DNA of 64,000 nucleotides from DATBFG01 sp036558645 (lineage in GTDB: Bacteria; Acidobacteriota; Terriglobia; Terriglobales; Acidobacteriaceae). Below, piece after piece: positions 60,554 through 64,000 of this stretch (position 1 is the stretch's first letter; each line of letters starts with the position of its first letter). Both the position numbers and the translations under genes were made by a program. The notes beneath the pieces are model-generated. The model searched no databases and was not told the origin of the DNA. It worked only from the letters and a program-made list of their open reading frames with translations. The DNA is taken from the NCBI GenBank assembly GCA_036558645.1, contig DATBFG010000079.1, positions 1 to 64,000 of the forward strand. Direction: 5' to 3'.

Positions 60554-61705
60554 TTGCATATCGCCACTTCCAAAATCGCATTGAAGAAGAATGGGCAGGG
60601 CAAACGCTTAAAGATTGCCCAGGTAGCACCACTCTATGAGAGTGTCCCGCCGAAACGTTATGGCGGTACAGAGCGGGTCGTTTCAGTTCTCACCGAAGAG
60701 CTGGTCCGTCTTGGCCATGATGTCACACTTTTCGCAAGCGGTGACTCGCTGACCAGCGCTCGACTTATTCCGGTATGTCCTGAGTCACTTCGAACCAGCA
60801 GGCGATGCATTGATCAGTTGGCACACCACATCGTGATGCTGGAACAAGTGATGCAGATGAAGAAGAACTTCGATCTAGTCCATTTTCACGTCGACTATCT
60901 GCATTTTCCGATGAGTCGCCGCGAGCAAGTCGTAAGTCTCTCGACGCTGCATGGGAGACTCGACCTTCCGGACCTGGTTCCAATCTACCAAGTCTTTCAG
61001 GAAATGCCGGTGGTCTCGATCTCTGATGCGCAACGAGAGCCGCTTCCGTGGCTGAATTGGCAAGGAACGGTTCATCATGGACTGCCTGAACGCAATTATT
61101 CGTTCTATCCAAAAGGCAGCGGGTATCTTGCGTTTCTGGGAAGAACCTCCCCTGAAAAGGGCCTGGATCGTGCAATCGAAATTGCTACCAGGGCCGGGAT
61201 TCCACTGAAAATCGCTGCCAAGGTCGACAAAGTTGACGCGGAGTATTTCGACTCGGCGATAAAACCGCTTTTGAAGAATCCCTTGGTGGAATTTTTGGGT
61301 GAGATTGGATACCCGGAGAAAAACGATTTTTTGGGAAACGCTGCTGCTGTTTTGTTTCCGGTTGACTGGCCAGAGCCGTTTGGTCTCGTAATGATCGAGT
61401 CCATGGCATGCGGAACGCCAGTGATCGCCTTTAATCGCGGGTCTGTTCCTGAAGTGATGAAAGACGGAGTCTCAGGATTTGTGGTGAGTGATGTTGAAGG
61501 CGCCGTTCGGGCAGTGCAAAATCTATCAAGTATCTCCCGTCGAAATGTTCGGCGGTACTTTGAAGATCATTTTAGTGGCGCTCGCATGGCGGAGGATTAT
61601 CTTGGAATCTACCACCGTCTGCTGGAACGCGAGTCCGAAGCATTGCCACTTGCAAACGGAGTTCTGAGTTGGATGAAATTGGAGTCTCCCAGCAATACTA
61701 CATAG
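60554..61705 (+). CDS. Family 4 glycosyltransferase
   Basis: 383 residues from TTG 60554, after CGGAGAA. GT-B signatures: IAQVAPLYESVPPKRYGGTE (donor loop GGTERVV), HFHVDYLHFPMSRRE, YLAFLGRTSPEKGLDRAIEI near 195, VEFLGEIGYPEKNDFLGNAA near 250 and FPVDWPEPFGLVMIESMACG with TPVIAFNRGSVPEVMKDGVS near 300 (EX7E region). This group resembles GlgA/MshA-type retaining enzymes. Its 3' end overlaps the next gene by 37 bases. Paired with a glucosidase, so a glucan-type polymer is possible. Confidence 0.9.
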   Translation: MHIATSKIALKKNGQGKRLKIAQVAPLYESVPPKRYGGTERVVSVLTEELVRLGHDVTLFASGDSLTSARLIPVCPESLRTSRRCIDQLAHHIVMLEQVMQMKKNFDLVHFHVDYLHFPMSRREQVVSLSTLHGRLDLPDLVPIYQVFQEMPVVSISDAQREPLPWLNWQGTVHHGLPERNYSFYPKGSGYLAFLGRTSPEKGLDRAIEIATRAGIPLKIAAKVDKVDAEYFDSAIKPLLKNPLVEFLGEIGYPEKNDFLGNAAAVLFPVDWPEPFGLVMIESMACGTPVIAFNRGSVPEVMKDGVSGFVVSDVEGAVRAVQNLSSISRRNVRRYFEDHFSGARMAEDYLGIYHRLLERESEALPLANGVLSWMKLESPSNTT

Positions 61706-63825
61706 CCACGCGGTCGTCGCCAGCCGACGATCGCACGCGCGTCCTGAAATACGGCTCCCTTTTTGCCGTATTCGATCGCTACGGAGATATCGAACCCCTT
61801 GGAATGGGGGAACAGGGCATCTTTGCGCACGGAACGCGGTTCCTTTCTGAAATGGTGCTGTACCTGTGGAACTCACGCCCTTTATTGTTAAGTTCAACGA
61901 TTAAGGACGACAACCTACTCCTCACAGTCGACTTGGCAAACGTCGATGTCTACTACGAAGATGAGGTGGTAATCCCGAGAGACACGCTGCACTTGATGCG
62001 CTCAAAATTCCTCTGGAAAAACGCTTGCTTCGAAGAGTTCAAACTTGTCAATTACGGGCTTTCGCCGATTGTGATCCCGTTCCGCCTCGCCATTGGCGCC
62101 GACTTTGCCGACATCTTTGAAGTTCGCGGAACACGCCGGGAAAGAAGAGGCAGGCGCGTGGATGATGAGGTTAGCGGAGAGCACGTCACCTACGGTTACG
62201 AAGGACTCGACGGCAGGCTGCGTCAAACTCGTCTATACTGCGATCCGCCGCCGCAACAAATTTCTTCGTCTGAATTGGGCTACTGCGTCTCTCTTCGACC
62301 GAAGGAGGAGGCTCGCCTTCATTTGACGATCTCTTGTGACGTCGATTCACGAGGTCGAGCGGTGAGCTTTGGTGAGGCCCGTTCTCACTCGCTTGCAGAA
62401 TTTCAACGGGTACGAGTCAACAGGTCTCGCATCCGCAGCACCAATGACCGATTGAGCCGATGGATCAAGCGTTCTGCGGCGGATGTTGAGATGATGACTG
62501 TGGGCAACGATGAAGTGGGCTATCCCTACGCCGGAGTGCCATGGTTCAGTACGGTATTTGGACGCGACGGCATCATCACCGCCCTCGAAATGCTATGGCT
62601 CGATCCGAGCATTGCGCGTGGAGTGCTGGAGTTTTTGGCGGCCACGCAAGCAACCGAGATCAATGCCGAGATCGAAGCACAGCCTGGAAAGATCCTGCAC
62701 GAAATGCGCCACGGGGAGATGGCCGCTACCGGCGAAGTGCCTTTCGGCCGGTATTACGGATCCGTCGATGCCACTCCATTGTTCATCATGCTGGCGGCGG
62801 CATATTTCCAACGTACCGCAGACCTTGAGTTTGTTCGTGGGCTGTGGCCACACATTCAGATGGCGCTGGGCTGGATCGACACATACGGCGATCTAGATGG
62901 TGATGGTTTCCTCGAATACGCCAGGCATTCCAGCAAGGGCCTGGTGCAGCAGGGGTGGAAAGACTCGAATGATTCTATTTTTCATTCAGACGGAACCCTC
63001 GCTGATGCTCCCATTGCGCTATGCGAGGTGCAAGGATACGTATACGCGGCAAAACTCGCTATTGCAGAACTAGCGCAGCTGTTGGGAGACGAGCGATGTG
63101 CAACCAAACTGAAGTCAGAAGCAAGTCGTCTTCGTTCGCGATTTGAAGAGGCGTTTTGGTGCGCCGAACTAGGGACCTATGCCATTGCGCTTGATGGCCG
63201 TAAGCGCGCGTGCCAGGTGCGTGCCTCAAACGCCGGTCATTGCCTTTACTCCGGAATTGCCAACTACGACAAAGCAAGCCTGGTGGCGAAGACACTTCTG
63301 AGCCCTGCTTTCTTCACAGGATGGGGTGTACGAACAGTGGCCTGCGGTGAAGCTCGTTACAATCCGCTTTCCTATCACAACGGCTCAGTTTGGCCACATG
63401 ACAATGCAATCATTGCAGCGGGTTTGGCCAAGTACGGATTCAAAGATCTAGCTGGACAGATTCTGCTTAGCCATCTGGATGTGAGCAGCGTTGTGGAATT
63501 GCACCGGCTACCGGAATTGTTTTGCGGACTCGACCGCCGCCAGGGAGAAGGTCCGACTTTGTATCCCGTCGCCTGTTCCCCACAGGCTTGGGCAGCGGGG
63601 GCCGCATTCATGATGCTGCAGGCATGCCTCGGACTATCCATTGATTGCGTGAGAAAACGCATTGTCCTCGATCGCCCGTACCTGCCTGAAGGCATTCGTC
63701 AGCTTCGAATTGGACCACTGTCGATTGGAGACGGTACTGTAAAGCTCCATATGGAGCGTGGTGCCAACACGGTGCAAGTTCATCTGGTGGAAAAGCAGGG
63801 AGAGGTAGAGGTGGTATTAAAGTAG
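61669..63825 (+). CDS. Amylo-alpha-1,6-glucosidase (glycogen-debranching GH15-like)
   Basis: 718 residues from TTG 61669, with GGAG eight bases upstream. N-terminal beta domain (about 15-270; LFAVFDRYGDIEPLGMGEQG), then an (alpha/alpha)6 barrel. Barrel motifs: GVPWFSTVFGRDGIITALEM near 285 (catalytic Asp region), GKILHEMRHGEMAATGEVPF near 345, QGWKDSNDSIFHSDG near 427 and NPLSYHNGSVWPHDNAIIAA near 565. The domains match the GDE_N/GDE_C family, which removes alpha-1,6 branches. It overlaps the glycosyltransferase gene, suggesting coupled glucan metabolism rather than only storage glycogen. Confidence 0.9.
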   Translation: MDEIGVSQQYYIATRSSPADDRTRVLKYGSLFAVFDRYGDIEPLGMGEQGIFAHGTRFLSEMVLYLWNSRPLLLSSTIKDDNLLLTVDLANVDVYYEDEVVIPRDTLHLMRSKFLWKNACFEEFKLVNYGLSPIVIPFRLAIGADFADIFEVRGTRRERRGRRVDDEVSGEHVTYGYEGLDGRLRQTRLYCDPPPQQISSSELGYCVSLRPKEEARLHLTISCDVDSRGRAVSFGEARSHSLAEFQRVRVNRSRIRSTNDRLSRWIKRSAADVEMMTVGNDEVGYPYAGVPWFSTVFGRDGIITALEMLWLDPSIARGVLEFLAATQATEINAEIEAQPGKILHEMRHGEMAATGEVPFGRYYGSVDATPLFIMLAAAYFQRTADLEFVRGLWPHIQMALGWIDTYGDLDGDGFLEYARHSSKGLVQQGWKDSNDSIFHSDGTLADAPIALCEVQGYVYAAKLAIAELAQLLGDERCATKLKSEASRLRSRFEEAFWCAELGTYAIALDGRKRACQVRASNAGHCLYSGIANYDKASLVAKTLLSPAFFTGWGVRTVACGEARYNPLSYHNGSVWPHDNAIIAAGLAKYGFKDLAGQILLSHLDVSSVVELHRLPELFCGLDRRQGEGPTLYPVACSPQAWAAGAAFMMLQACLGLSIDCVRKRIVLDRPYLPEGIRQLRIGPLSIGDGTVKLHMERGANTVQVHLVEKQGEVEVVLK

Positions 63826-63960
63826 GAAAAGCCCACGATTCAAATCCGTTAAAGACAGGTGCTCTGTACCAGAAGGTTCGTAGTCTGCTACGGAGAATAC
63901 CCGATTGCGAAGCATGTAGCACGTCTCTAGCTTCTAAATAACCACTCTCGGAGGCGTGCC

Positions 63961-64000
63961 ATGTTTAGAGGAGCAATGTTTGCTTGGGCGACACTGCTCG
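63961..64000 (+). CDS. Start of a further gene, truncated by window
   Basis: ATG 63961 follows GGAGG at 7 bases (63950-63954 region). The visible product begins MFRGAMFAWATLL, consistent with an exported or membrane protein. Only 13 codons are seen, so nothing more can be said. Confidence 0.4.
   Translation, partial: MFRGAMFAWATLL

Overview
The window reads as a chromosomal segment of a Gram-negative bacterium, most likely an acidobacterium. The main sign is the PadR regulator followed directly by a MacB/FtsX-like permease with the N-terminal extension typical of acidobacterial orphan permeases (1962-4980). OmpA-type and beta-barrel outer-membrane proteins point to a double membrane. I see no rRNA, tRNA, insertion sequence, phage or CRISPR array. 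The taxonomic call is inference from gene content.

Left part (1-17100): a truncated exported TPR protein, an SDR oxidoreductase, PadR plus ADOP permease, two small envelope or zinc-ribbon proteins, an OmpA lipoprotein with a terminator, uvrC, an MscS-type channel, an unknown helical protein, an N-acetylglucosamine-kinase-like ATPase, an aminotransferase, a PPOX-fold protein and a one-chain transketolase.

Arginine/carbamoyl-phosphate operon (23601 down to 17117, minus strand): cDPG-synthetase-like GTPase, ornithine carbamoyltransferase, carbamate kinase, an aspartate-carbamoyltransferase homologue with Glu where catalytic Lys84 is expected, ornithine aminotransferase and a DDAH-like amidinohydrolase. 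The genes overlap or nearly touch. Together they could take arginine or methylarginine through citrulline to ornithine, ATP and glutamate semialdehyde.

Middle (23900-37540): two copies of an unrecognised Cys-rich mini-protein family, a ferredoxin, a 50-residue membrane peptide coupled to an SPFH protein behind a structured leader with CRP/FNR-like palindromes, a secreted protein, a solute-binding protein overlapping a NtrY-like kinase and its sigma-54 regulator, a UdgX-type uracil-DNA glycosylase with the KRRIH loop, a NarL-type regulator, a DUF892 stress protein and an ECF sigma factor.

Right part (37600-63825): a large envelope-polysaccharide region. It has an NDP-sugar/hexapeptide protein, a STAS protein, a dTMP-kinase-like protein, GT2 and two GT4 glycosyltransferases, two paralogous GH99-like secreted proteins, a PST-type flippase fused to a soluble domain with an EGNHR motif, a 1402-residue TPR/beta-barrel protein, a GT-C-like membrane protein in an operon with three exported proteins, a nucleotidyltransferase and an amylo-alpha-1,6-glucosidase. 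The parts list resembles Pel export (TPR-porin, PST-family flippase, GT4 enzyme, periplasmic hydrolase), but this looks like analogy. It is the best candidate here for an undescribed system.
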